In this document: piece by piece, positions 47,243 to 58,667 of the stretch
How the letters are laid out: each line of letters starts with the position of its first letter
Numbering within the stretch: position 1 is the stretch's first letter
Source: Culex pipiens pallens
Lineage: Eukaryota > Arthropoda > Insecta > Diptera > Culicidae
DNA: 64,000 nt
Assembly (NCBI RefSeq): GCF_016801865.2
Contig: NC_068938.1
Span: forward strand, 92,776,221-92,840,220
Direction: 5' to 3'
Made by a program: the position numbers and the translations under genes
The notes under the pieces: generated by a model
Told to the model about the DNA's origin: nothing
Seen by the model: the letters and a program-made list of their open reading frames with translations, nothing else
Databases searched by the model: none

Positions 47243-48257
47243 CACAGTGGGCGAAATGGAACCCAAAATCGGACTAAATTGAACGCGGCTGGTTCCCTGG
47301 TATGAAAAATAGTGTTTCTTATGTAAAAAAATCCGGGGAATCGATTGGTGATGGTTTCATCCACCGCACGAAACGGCAAAGGGTCCATTTTGCCCCAATT
47401 CCCCATTTTTTTACATTTTTTCTTGAAAATCGGTCTGTATTTAGAGCGGAGGCTTTATGCGGCCATCAAAAATGCACTTAACTTATGTGAAAATGTCCCA
47501 GGAATCCAGTAAAAATAACCACTTGCACCGCAAAAATCATCTAGGGTCCATTTAACCCCAATTCCGCTATGAAAGCAGTTTTGGCCATTTTCAAATGTTA
47601 GGTCAGATTTTACAAATCTGAAAATATTTTTATCGTAAAGATCAGACAATTTTAAATAAGAATGACGATTTGCACTTGATAGTTCAACACATTTATATTG
47701 ATAAAAATAAAAATTATGTAAAAGGTAGTTTATTCTGCGTTTGGGAAAATTGGCCCAAAACTGATTCTTCAATCTTTTTATTTAGTTTAATTTCTATTTC
47801 AACATAAATGAGTCAAACAAGCAAGTGCAAATCGTCATTCTTATGTGAAATTGTCTGATCTTTACGATAAAAATATTTTCAGATTTGTAAAATCTGACCT
47901 AACATTTGAAAATGGCCAAAAATGCTTTCATAGCGGAATTGGGGTTAAATGGACCCTAGATAATTTTTGCGGTGCAAGTGGTTATTTTTACTGGATTCCT
48001 GGGACATTTTCACATAAGTTAAGTGCATTTTTGATGGCCGCATAAAGCCTCCGCTCTAAATACAGACCGATTTTCAAGAAAAAATGTAAAAAAATGGGGA
48101 ATTGGGGCAAAATGGACCCTTTGCCGTTTCGTGCGGTGGATGAAACCATCACCAATCGATTCCCCGGATTTTTTTACATAAGAAACACTATTTTTCATAC
48201 CAGGGAACCAGCCGCGTTCAATTAAGTCCGATTTTGGGTTCCATTTCGCCCACTGTG
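47243..48257. mobile_element. Transib-like foldback element 2, near-perfect palindrome
   Basis: The ends are CACAGTGGGCGAAATGGAAC and its inverse. The 5-mer GGGTG is duplicated at 47238-47242 and 48258-48262. The left arm (47243 to about 47680) and the right arm (about 47821 to 48257) are near-identical inverted copies of about 437 bp around a spacer of about 140 bp. Frames of about 66-105 codons mirror each other and are by-products. The CACAGTG heptamer and 5-bp TSD match element 1 and the known Transib pattern. The high arm identity implies recent origin or arm gene conversion. Confidence 0.8.
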
Positions 48258-48262
48258 GGGTG

Positions 48263-49569
48263 TTTCTGGTAGGTTCGCGTGTGATTGTGGAATTTGCACA
48301 TAATACTGTCATAAAGCATCACCCACCATGCATTACAAAGTTGACTTCTGGTGAGGCCTTCCTGGTGGTGGTCGGTTTGTTGCTTTGAATGTTAGGTTTA
48401 TCAATTTCAACTCATCTGGTTCTCAATTTTTCGAAACGGATTGAAGATTTTGAATTTCTGGAAAAATGAAAAATACACTTTTTTATCAAGTTGAACTTTC
48501 ATGGGAGTGGATTTTTTATGTAGATATTTTATCTTTTGTATTATTTATAATTTCACTTTTTAACTAAAAAAAAATCTATTTATGTATTTATTTATTCACT
48601 GCCTCCATCTAAAATGGCACATTTTATACAGTGTTAAGAGGTCAAATAATGCTTTCTTTGGGCTTTGGCATAAGGTGGTCCATATTAATTTTAAAAAACA
48701 CTAATGAGTTATACTTTGGCCGCCCCAGTTTTTTTTCTTTGTTGGAAGTCTTTATTTAAGCTTTTCCGAAGATACAAATCTTTTTTCAAATATGTTGATA
48801 GCAATAGAACAAAACACAAAAATATTTTCAATTTTTATGCTTTCTCAAATCAACACAGACTGTGATCCAACTAACGTTTTAGTATCATTTTTCATAACAA
48901 GGAACTTGTCAACTTCACGACAAATCCCACCCAAAACTAGTGCCATGTCCCCGTCACCACAGGAGGTCACTGCAGCAGCATCAAATTTATCACCACCATC
49001 ATCTATCCAGTTGATGCGATCCATCTGCCTTGATTTACGCTGCACAAGCGCGGCTATCAAATCGCAATAAAAGCTTATAAAAGCTGCACTTGGCCTTGAA
49101 ATCCGCACGAAGAGGTCAGCCCGCCCCAAGATTTATCGACGAGATGACTCTTTGATGGAACAGCGAGTGGGCGAACTAAATTGCCACCGAAATGGCTTGC
49201 TCTAGACTACAATTAAAAACAGATAATCAAGCATCGTACGCTGACAAATGCGAATCGAATCGGATTATTGAGTGGTAGCAGTAATATTGAGAGGACGATC
49301 TTTTGGTGATTAAATGTTAACACGTCGATTTTAAACTTTTAAATATGCTAATATGGTGCTGCTTTTTGAAGCGGCAAACGAGATGAATCGCTTTTTGATA
49401 GACGACAACTATTCCATGGGAGATAAGTTTTTTTTTTGCTACTGAGACGTGACTTCTATTTTGATTCTATTAATGATTATGGATATTTTAGACATGAGGG
49501 GAATTAGTAAGATGAATTGTGAAATATATAATTCGTCTTTTGAAAATTTTGAAAATGCAAATTTCCATG
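48263..49569. other. No gene seen
   Basis: AT-rich, with a GC-richer patch at 48940-49200 where frames overlap on both strands (48792-49129). No splice sites or domains. Confidence 0.4.
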
Positions 49570-49744
49570 AAATGTGAAAATACAAAAATCTGTATCTTTT
49601 GAAGGAATTTTTTGATCGATTTGGTGTCTTCGGCAAAGTTGTAGGTATGGACATGGACTACACTGAAAAAAATTATACACGGTAAAAAAAATTGGTGATT
49701 TTTTATTTAACTTTTTGTCACTAAAGCTTGATTTGCAAAAAAAA

Positions 49745-50826
49745 CTTACTTAATCCACCTATGTGGTTGGTGCCTTCCTCACTTTTTACCAATAATGGGA
49801 AATATGAGTGGTTTGGAGACATATTTCAGCATTTTTTTTTAGATCCAGAAAAATAAGTACACATAAATAACTGAAGTGGTCATAACTCGAGACAGGGTTG
49901 CCAGATCATCAATGTTGTGGACTCGTTGGAAAGGGTTTTCGATTGCCTAACCAACGATGGGTCGGATGATGGATCCGGACATCGTTTACATACATTTAAG
50001 TGAGATCCGCCTTAAAAAGTACATAAATGTCACTTAAGTGGTCTTAACTCAAGACAGGGTTGCCAGATCTTCAATGTTGTGGACTCGTTGGAAAGGTCTC
50101 TCGATTACCTAACCAACGATGGGTTGGATGATGGAGCCGGACATCGTTTACATACATTTTAGTGAGATCCGGCTTCAAAAAAGTACATAAATATCACTTA
50201 AGTGGTCATAACTCGAGACAGGGTTGCCAGATCTTCAATGTTGCAGACTCGTTGCAAAGTTCTCTCGATTACCTAACCAACGATGGGTTTAAAGTTGGAT
50301 CCGGACATAGTTTACATACATTTAAGTGAGATCCGGCTTCAAAAAAGTACATAAATATCACTTAAGTGGTCATAACTCGAGACAGGGTTGCCAGATCTTC
50401 AATGTTGTGGACTCGTTGGAAAGGTCTCTTGATTCCTAACCAACGATGGGTTGGATGATGGATCCGGACATCGTTTACATGCATATAATTGAGATCCGGA
50501 TATTTGTGAAAACACATTTTTATACATAACTTTTGAACTACTTATCGAAACTTCAAACAATTCAATAGCGATGTATGGGACCCTAAACCAAGTCGAATGC
50601 AACTGGTTTGATCAAAATCGGTTCAGCCAATGCTGAGAAAACTCAGTGAAAATTTTGGTCACATACATACATACACACACATACACACACACATACACAC
50701 ACACACAGACATTTGTTCAGTTTTCGATTCTGAGTCGATATGCATACATGAAGGTGGGTCTAGGAGCTTTTAATAAAAAGTTCATTCTTAGAGCAGGATT
50801 ATAGCCTTACCTCAGTGAGGAAGGCA
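49745..50826. mobile_element. Nested element with tandem repeats
   Basis: The segment is absent at the corresponding position of the opposite arm. Its ends contain GTGCCTTCCTCAC and GTGAGGAAGGCA in inverted orientation. The interior holds a tandem array and a CA/TA microsatellite (about 50660-50711). No transposase frame. Confidence 0.7.
49881..50500 (+). repeat. Tandem repeat, about 163-bp unit, 3.7 copies
   Basis: Units start at CATAACTCGAGACAGGGTTG (49881), 50043 (variant), 50207 and 50371, giving periods of 162-164 bp. Each holds TTCAATGTTG..GACTCGTTG, CCTAACCAACGATGGGT and CCGGACATCGTTTACAT. The last copy is incomplete. Confidence 0.9.
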
Positions 50827-51880
50827 AAACACTGTTTTTAATTTTTTTTTTTTGATATGTTTTAGAGGACATATAATGCCAACTTTTCTGAAATTTCCAG
50901 GTTGTGCAAAAAATCTTTGACCAAGTTATGAATTTTTGAATCAATACTGATTTTTTCAAAAAATCGAAATATTGGTCGCAAACATTTTACAACTTCATTT
51001 TTCGATGTGAAATCAAATTTGCAATCAAAAAGTACTTTAGTGAAATTTTGATAAAGTGCACCGTTTTCAAGTTAAATCCATTTTTAGGTAACTTTTTTGA
51101 AAATAGTCGCAGTTATTCATTTTTTAAAATTAGTGCACATGTTTGCCCACTTTTGAAAAAAATATTTTTGAAGATCTGAGAAAATCTGAGAATTCTCTAT
51201 ATTTTGCTTTTTGGAACTTTGTTGATACGACCCTTAGTTGCTGAGATATTGCCATGCAAGTGTTTAAAAACAGGAAAATTGATGTTTTCTAAGTCTCACC
51301 CAAACAACCCACCATTTTCTAATGTCGATATCTCAGCAACTAATGGTCCGATTTACAATGTTAAAATATAAAACATTTGTGAAATTTTCCGATATTTTCG
51401 AAAAAAATATTTTCTAAATTTTTAAAATATGACAGACATTTAAAAAGGGCATAATATTGAATGTTTGGTGCACTTTATCAAAATTTCACTAAAGTACTTT
51501 TTGATTGCAAATTTGATTTCACATCGAAAAATGAAGTTGAAAAATTTTTTGCGACCAATTTTTCGATTTTTTGAAAAAATTAGTATTGATTCAAAAATTC
51601 ATAACTCGGTCAAAGATTTTTTGCCCTTTTCTGGAAATTTCTGAAAAGTTGGCATTTGATGTCCTCTAAAACATATCAAAAAATAAAAAAAATTAAAAAT
51701 AGTGTTTTTTTTTGCAAATCAAGTTTTAGTGACAAAAAGTGAAATTAAAAATCACCAAAAAAATTTTTACCGTGTATCATTTTTTTTTCAGTGTAGTCCA
51801 TATACATACCTACAACTTTTCCGAAGACACCAAATCGATCAAAAAATTCCTTCAAAAGATACAGATTTTTTAATTTTCAC

Positions 51881-52408
51881 ATATCCTTTTTTTTATGGAC
51901 AGCTTCCAAATTTGTATGGAAAATTATATGGACATAACAATGATGCAAAATGGCTTCTTTGGGCATACCGAAGGCACCAAAAAAGTTTCAGTCGGATTAA
52001 AAAATACAGAAAAAATCGAATGATCGAAATCTCAGAGAATTGCTCAACTATTGTGCACCCTGTATCTTTTGTTAGGAGCAAAATAGGATCAAAATTTGTT
52101 TGCTAATTTTCTCTATTTGTACTCTTTAGTTTCAGTTTTCAATTGACAAACAATGAAAAATACAATATAATACAATCAAATTACAAAAAAGTTGAGTTTA
52201 CCATACAAAATTGAAATGATTTGCGGAAAGCCAGGTCTGCTTAGATCACTCTCAAATTTTGGGAGGTTGTTTTTAGGCCTTAGGAATGTGCTCTGAAAAT
52301 GGCTGGTCTGCATATGAGCCACCCTAATATGCATTGCTCCAAAATTGAGTAGAATTTGATTGAAAGAGTCCTGAATTATAATTAAAAATGTAAACAGTAA
52401 ATGTGCAA
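51881..52408. repeat. Continuation of GCCGAAGACACC repeat family, then unique
   Basis: About 51881-52060 carries AAAATGGCTTCTTTGGGCAT and CTCAGAGAATTGCTCAAC blocks that parallel 29820-29905. The rest shows nothing recognisable. Confidence 0.5.
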
Positions 52409-53039
52409 TAGGGTGACAAGAAAAATTTAAAATTTTAGAAAATCTTGAGAGATACCCCCTGGCTCGATTCTATAGGTAAGAAAAAGTAACTGTGCCAATT
52501 TTGAGCCAAATCGGTTAAGGTTTAAGGGTAGCTTTTTATCGTTTTATCAGTCGGCGCAGGTCTCGCCCAAAATTATCCAAGTGTGAGATTCTTCTAGGAA
52601 ATTGAATTTCCTACAACTTTGTCCAAGGGTGCAAGGAGATCCGAGTTGATCCTGATGAGAAGAAATCGGCTTATATACTTGAAGGTATGTAATGGGTATT
52701 TAGGAAGTATATGAGAAAATACTTTTTTCAAAAAATCTCCAAAAATCAGGATCAACTCGGATCGTTTTGTACCCTCGCGCAAAGTTGTAGGGAATTGAAT
52801 TTCCTACAAGAATTTCACACTTGGACAATTTTGGGCGTGACCCGCGTCACCTGGCAGAAAAATACTGAAACGATGTTTTTCTGCATACATTTTTGCGATT
52901 TTCCCCATATAAACATCAACGATAAAAAGCGACCCTTAAACCTTAACCGATTTAGCTCAAAATTGGTGCAAATACTTATTTTGGTCTAAGGAATCGAGTC
53001 AAAGGGTATCCTTGATGTCGATTTTTTATTGTCATCCTA
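52409..53039. mobile_element. Inverted-repeat element with TAGGGTGAC ends
   Basis: The ends are TAGGGTGACAA and TTGTCATCCTA. Long imperfect arms follow (for example ATTGAATTTCCTACAA.. on both sides and TTAAGGTTTAAGGGT against ACCCTTAAACCTTAA). The left flank ATGTGCAA (52401-52408) and right flank ATGTGCAC (53040-53047) match in 7 of 8 positions, suggesting an 8-bp TSD. No transposase. Confidence 0.65.
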
Positions 53040-53977
53040 ATGTGCACGTGCAGAGTGTGTCAAGGTAACACGATCTGATCGAAACTAGGTACAATATGTT
53101 TTTGTCGAATATCTCAGGATTGAAATCAAGATTTAGGAATCTGCTAAGGTCAAAGGTGAGGCATCAAAACCTGCAAAAAATTACGTTTTCAACTCAATTT
53201 GGCCCACAATGCACCTGCGACAAAAAAAGCACAATCACTACGATTTGTGGAAATTTTACTCGGAAATTGTACATTTCAGGAAATTATTTCCCAAAACTAG
53301 TAGAACTAAATTTTAATCCAAGACCATTCGAAACTAAGTCAAACTTCGTAAACACAATTTATTGCTCTCCAGCTTCAAGTTGTCGCTACGCGTGAAACCG
53401 GCACCCGAAACGCGCAAACTCGCCGAAACCAACGCCACATGCTTTGCGCGGTGTACACTGACTGCAGCGCAGAACCGATACTAAATCTTTGAGTGGTTTG
53501 CGATGAACCAACAACCTGAACGGCCAGGTGAACACTAAGCCGGCGTAACGGAGAGAGTACCCCCTCGAAAGAGGTGTCTAAACGAGTTAGCTCATGGAGC
53601 TGCAAGTACGCCCAGGCAAGTTCGTGCAGTTCTTCGAGGTCTTAGCGTGGTTCAATTTGAGAGCGAGGGGGGTGCTTTGGACTCCGAGAGACCCCTCGTC
53701 GCTTCAGGCAGAAACCACTCTCGGTTTCATTCATGACCGGTTCGGGCAACTCACTCTCCGTCGGTTGATTGATATGACGTTGAGAGTTTCGGGGGACCGC
53801 GTGCTTGGAATACCTGAGCCCGCGCGCACGCGGGTCCCTAGAACTGGACTTTCGCTTTCGCGAGGTTCGGCCAAACGGTGTGTAACTCCGAGCTGAGTTC
53901 CCCACCGAGTTTCGGCTAGCGAGTTCATTCCGTTTCGACGCGGGAGCTTTTCGAGCGCGCGCGCGCGCGAGAGTAAA
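53040..53977. other. GC-rich island, no confirmed gene
   Basis: About 53380-53975 is strongly GC-rich for this window, with CG-rich words and a GC alternating run (about 53954-53970). Frames open on both strands at 53594-54012. This could be a promoter, a solo LTR or part of a retroelement. No TG..CA boundary, primer-binding site or TSD was identified. Confidence 0.35.
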
Positions 53978-55018
53978 GTTAATTTTGGTATAAAACGGTT
54001 GATCTTCTTCAATTTATTAACAGTATCAAGACCAGCGTGGTCAAGCAGTGTTGTGTTTGGTATAGTTTTCGCGAAACTGTGCTGGCGTCGACCATCTAGG
54101 ATGAGGTCGTTAGCGCTTTTGGTACGTTGCAGCGTTCTACTACTAAGTGTTTTTTGTGGGGAATATTTAAGTGAAAAATTTAAAAAAATAACACAAAGGA
54201 CTGAAAAACGCTAGTGATTTAGAGACAAGAGCGAGTAACTCTTAGTGATGGTTAAGAACTGTTCTAACAAAAGATAGTGTTAAGAAAAAATCTCGAAAAA
54301 ACAACAGCCTCGAGTGAAGGATTTCGACTCAACAGCAGCAGATCCAGCGAATCAACGATTGAAGCTGAAATGAGAGCAGAAATCTACTAATTGGCGAAAA
54401 AATCGCTTTTCTGAGATGAGAACTTCAAGCTCCTTTTTGGAGCAAAGTGACCTCTGTGGTATCCTTGTTTGGAAAAAGAGGTTTATTCTAGTGCATTGAA
54501 ACGCTGGAATGTAGTGGCTATTAGTGATTCACGCACTGCGAGCATGGACTGAATTAGAAAAATGGTCTAACATTGTTGTTCATGTTGTGTGAGAATTGCG
54601 ACAAGTGATTTAAAAGACATGTTGATGATCTTGATGGAAATGTGGGATCAAAAAAAGTATAACTAATCAACGGCTTATTAATATTTGTTTTAAGTGATAA
54701 ATGATAAATTATGTTGTACTAAACCAAACCTGCAACGGTACCATGTACATGTTAAGTGAATCAAACAGTTTACATGAAATCATGCTCTTACAAGAAGCAA
54801 TTTCATGAATCAAGTAAAAAAACTGTTGGGTTAAAAAAACAACACACAAAAGTTAAGAAAAAAGGGGTGTGAAAAAAATTATAAGTTGTCCAAACATGAA
54901 AAAATGGAAAGTTTGTTCAAATATGAGTTTCAAGAAATTATGTTCCCTTGCATTGACTTTGACATATTTGAACATTATTTGAATTGAAAGATCAACCGTT
55001 TTATACCAAAAATTAAGG
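53978..55018. repeat. Inverted pair around TATAAAACGGTTGATCTT
   Basis: TTTTGGTATAAAACGGTTGA then TCTT at 53980-54005 recurs inverted at about 54990-55016 (AAGATCAACCGTTTTATACC). Additional TTCAATT matches extend the arms inward. The 0.95-kb interior has no ORF. This may be the ends of an unnamed element or a duplicated TATA-box segment. Confidence 0.5.
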
Positions 55019-58000
55019 TGAATTATAAATTTTCATATTTTGCTTTGCCCACACGGATTTTTTAAATTATGTAAAATTAAAGGCAGAAGGTGTTTAAACG
55101 TAATTCTATACATTGACGAACTTTTAACTTTCCAATACACTGTATTGGTCTATGTGAACTGAAACAAATTTGGCAAAGTCTCACGATATCTCATCACTGC
55201 GTTTACCAATTTGGCTTACATTTAGGGCAAAGTTCTATCATGTAAATCCCATGTAAGAAGGCCAAATTTGAAAAATTACCGCCGCATTAAATTGCTAACA
55301 TGGTTTCAGAAAATAGATAAGAGTTTTTGAGTCAATTTGCTCCATCTGGTACTGAGATATCATGGGATCTTAAATAAAGTCTGGCTTTTCAGAAAAAGTG
55401 CCACTTTGAACGTGACCAAATTCTAAACTCGCCGAAAAACCTTCTGTATCTCATTCAAAATACAACATTTGCCTTTTACATGCTGGAATGAAAAAAGAAC
55501 TAAATTTAATCAAGAAACTGCATAAAAAATGTTGTTTTTTAAATATGTAACACTCCGAAACAATTTTTTTTTTCAGAACTATTAGAAAGAATATACTTCT
55601 TCGAAAATTTGCAAAACAATTCCAGTTGTCTAGAAAAAAAACTTATCCACCAGCTTATGGTGTTGCTCCAAAAGTTTAATTACAGTTTCTGGTTGCAAAT
55701 GCCTTCATGTTCTGTCGGACATTGTTTTATATTTTTCCTTTAAAAATAAATATTCTATATATAACAACAACAAAAAAATTTTGCTTTGCAAAATTTTAAA
55801 ATCATTTCCGATTTAACTGAAATTCTCACCAAAATAACCAAGTCAAAACTCTAAATCAAAAACTAAAAACTCGAAGTTGTTTAGGATTTTTCATACAAAT
55901 GATGAATTCTCGCCATAGGTATGACAAAACATGTTCACATTGATCTACGATTTTTTTTTAAACATATCTAAATTTTGAAAATTTGGAGGCTGTTCAAATT
56001 TGTAGAGTTTTTCGAAAATGTCTGAAAAAATAAACCAAATATTTTACAGGTCAAATAGCTATAGCAACTTGTTTTTAAGACCATGTGCCATTATTTATGT
56101 TACAGGACGATTAGTATGCTTTTTGAGCATCTTTTGTAAATTTATCGCTGACTTTAAAAGAAAATCTCCAGGAAAATATCTAAACGAATTTTCCGAAAAT
56201 CGTGTTGTATGGACGAGTCGTTTCTAGCATCCTAATTTATCATTTGATAGATGAGCACCTTGACTTTTTCAACCTCGTACTTCGACGTCCACGTAATCTT
56301 TTAAAACACGCTAATGTAGATTATTAGTATTATTTTTATTTGAAATATTTGAAATTTTAGACTATAACTAACAATCATTGAGATCAGAATAGTTTTAGGA
56401 GGAATACTTTATTCTTACCTGACAATTCTCAACGACTCAATGATGATCAATGATCATAATATTCATTGAGTTATTCAAAAGAGAATAATTCTCTTAATTC
56501 TCTTTATTATTAAAGTATTACGACGTGGAATTCATTATATTTTCTGGATCAAATCATTTTAATTACACACAATCGATTTGTAATAAATCTCGAGATTGAT
56601 TAGGCTAATGACACATGTGTCATTCAAAATTCAAGAATCAATGTTTGAATAGTTTCCTTAACATTACAGAGTAAAATTCAACGAAAATAATATTTTTAAC
56701 TGATTGTTGTGAGTTAAACTGAAACTCTTTTTAAGAAAACAAAACAGAGGTTGCAAAATGCACCATAGTGCAAGTGTATAAACATAGAACAAACTTTTAG
56801 CAGAGGTAGGTGTCGTTTACCCCGTTTGATCAACTTGAGAAGTATGCACGCAAGTTGTTCTTATGTTGTTGCTAAAGCAGGCAGCACATTTAAACATTCT
56901 AAAACTGCAACCTTGCGTGTCAACCAGCATTGATTCAGTTATTATTGTCCAACTTATTATTTGGCCAGAAAACTGTAACATAATGGGAAACGTGTGAACA
57001 GTTTATTGAGAGCATCGAATTTGACTAGAACTCCACAACGTATCGTTAAATATGAGTGATACAATAGCTTTGCAAGTAAAATATTAGAACTACTGATTAA
57101 GTCAAAACGTCACTCTACATTAGCCTTTTCGATTAGATTTTTTCCTTAGGTTTAACACGATAAAGGATAATTCATTTGAATTTCGCAAGCACATCGATCA
57201 TTTCAGAATTTTCAAAATTCCACCCGAAAATATTTATTTATACTTTAATATATTTAATATTTCGCGAAAGAGAGAAGAGGATCTACGTCCTTTAAAATTT
57301 TCTTCTCAGTGAGTGCTCAATGCTTAAAAGCCGCTATCCAATAACACTATAAATTGATAGCCGCTAATGATATCGTCAAAACACCGTCGAACAATATCCT
57401 CTTGTAACCCGATCATCACCTCCCCGTTTTTTATTGGACCATCATGCTTACACCCCAAACAAATCGAATTAACATAATCACTTCGAGCAGTCCCATTCAT
57501 TATGCCTGACGCTACCGCGGTTCGGTCTTTTGATACCGCAACCTTAAGCAGCATCGCACGAAGCTCGGTTGAAACGCGTAGAGCACGCGCCTTCATTAGC
57601 ATACAAATCGGAGCTTCCCTCTAAAAAAAATCAAAACCATCTTTTTCTTCTTCTTTTCCCAAAATGACACCCCGAGCATTATTGGTGCGTCTTCGTCGTA
57701 AATCACACCCGGAGGGTCGCGTGACCCCGCGTGAGAGTTGATAACTTAGCGCCCCCTGTCATGCCGATCATCCGCATCATAAAGTTCCGTGCCGGCAGCA
57801 TAACCGATGGGAGGTCGGCTTCCACGTTTTGCGCCAGCCCTTTTTTTAGTGGGAAGCGGGTTCCTTTCTTTGCGGCGTTCAAGTCTTTTCACTTTGGGCA
57901 ACACGGCCGCACCGTTGAGCTGGAACGCTGGCTCACACTGGCTGGCTATTGATTGTTTACGATGATCGGTCTGTCTCGCGTTGCTCGTTTGACGATGTGG

Positions 58001-58178
58001 TCTCGGGTTTGAACCTGGGTTGTTTGACGGCTGTAAATTTGCCAGCCCAAGCTTGCCGCAGTGGCGCGACGGATGATTGGCACATTGCAGGTGGCGCTTA
58101 TGACGCATCAATGCCAAGGTCGTGGCCTTCGGAGGTAACGACACGTGAGCGTGTGTGTCGTAATGCGACCTTTTTGGA
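55019..58178. other. No gene seen
   Basis: AT-rich to about 57300. GC-richer at 57350-58150, with opposed short frames but no splice-supported exon. The missing 5' exon of the downstream Trp-rich gene might be here or further upstream; I could not find it. Confidence 0.4.
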
Positions 58179-58191
58179 GGTTTGGTTCAAT

Positions 58192-58513
58192 AAGTAAAAA
58201 GTAAATCTTTCCCAGTTCCTGAGGGGAACACCCTTGAAGAGTATCGGGGCCGGCATTTACAAAGCGGATTCAGTGGCAATTTCATTCTAAACTTAATGTT
58301 AACATGTTAAGGTTAATGTTAACATTCTATAGGTCGCCTCCCTAAGGTGTCGTGATAAGGTCCAGTTTGTGACGATACACTACCTTCCCTTTACTAAGCA
58401 ATCGAATCTAGAAGAGAAACGATCACCAGTTGTGTTGGTCCGAGCCGGGATTTGAACCCCGATCTACCGCTTACTAGGCGGAAGTGTTACCACTAGGCTA
58501 CGTGGCTCGGTAG
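58192..58513 (-). mobile_element. tRNA-Thr-like SINE, copy 2 (complete), 13-bp TSD
   Basis: On the - strand the head has anticodon loop CTAGTAA (AGT, Thr-like) and box B GGTTCAAATCC. The body and TTTACTTTTTAC end match copy 1 at 16756. The 13-mer GGTTTGGTTCAAT flanks both sides (58179-58191 and 58514-58526). It lies only about 155 bp upstream of the first ATG of the Trp-rich gene. Confidence 0.9.
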
Positions 58514-58667
58514 GGTTTGGTTCAATGGTGAAATGATTTCCGAGGGGAGATTGTGATGATTACTTCCGTAACAACAAGAGTAAAATTGATTGTAGAAATT
58601 GTACATAACGTAGGATGTTAAGTTAATTGTAGATCACCGTACATAATAGGAATAGTTTGTTAGTAAT

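Larger units (their letters stand above)
49570..51880. mobile_element. Large foldback element, 2.3 kb
   Basis: Outer arms 49570-49745 and 51700-51880 are inverted copies (GATTTGGTGTCTTCGGCAAA against TTTCCGAAGACACCAAATC). They continue as 50835-51061 against about 51465-51695, and around TTGCTGAGATAT/ATATCTCAGCAA in the centre. The left arm is split by a nested element (49745-50826). The outer arm belongs to the GCCGAAGACACC repeat family found elsewhere in the window. Confidence 0.75.

Noticed and set aside
47455..48045. Duplicate 66-105-codon frames as a gene pair
   Set aside because: They mirror each other across a palindromic element.
53040..54410. LTR retrotransposon with primer-binding site at TTGGCGAAAA (about 54390)
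   Set aside because: No TG..CA ends, no second LTR, no gag-pol and the PBS match is only about six bases.
14588..58513. tRNA-like sequences as functional tRNA genes
   Set aside because: Heads are followed by SINE bodies, flanked by TSDs, have imperfect acceptor stems or deleted anticodon arms.
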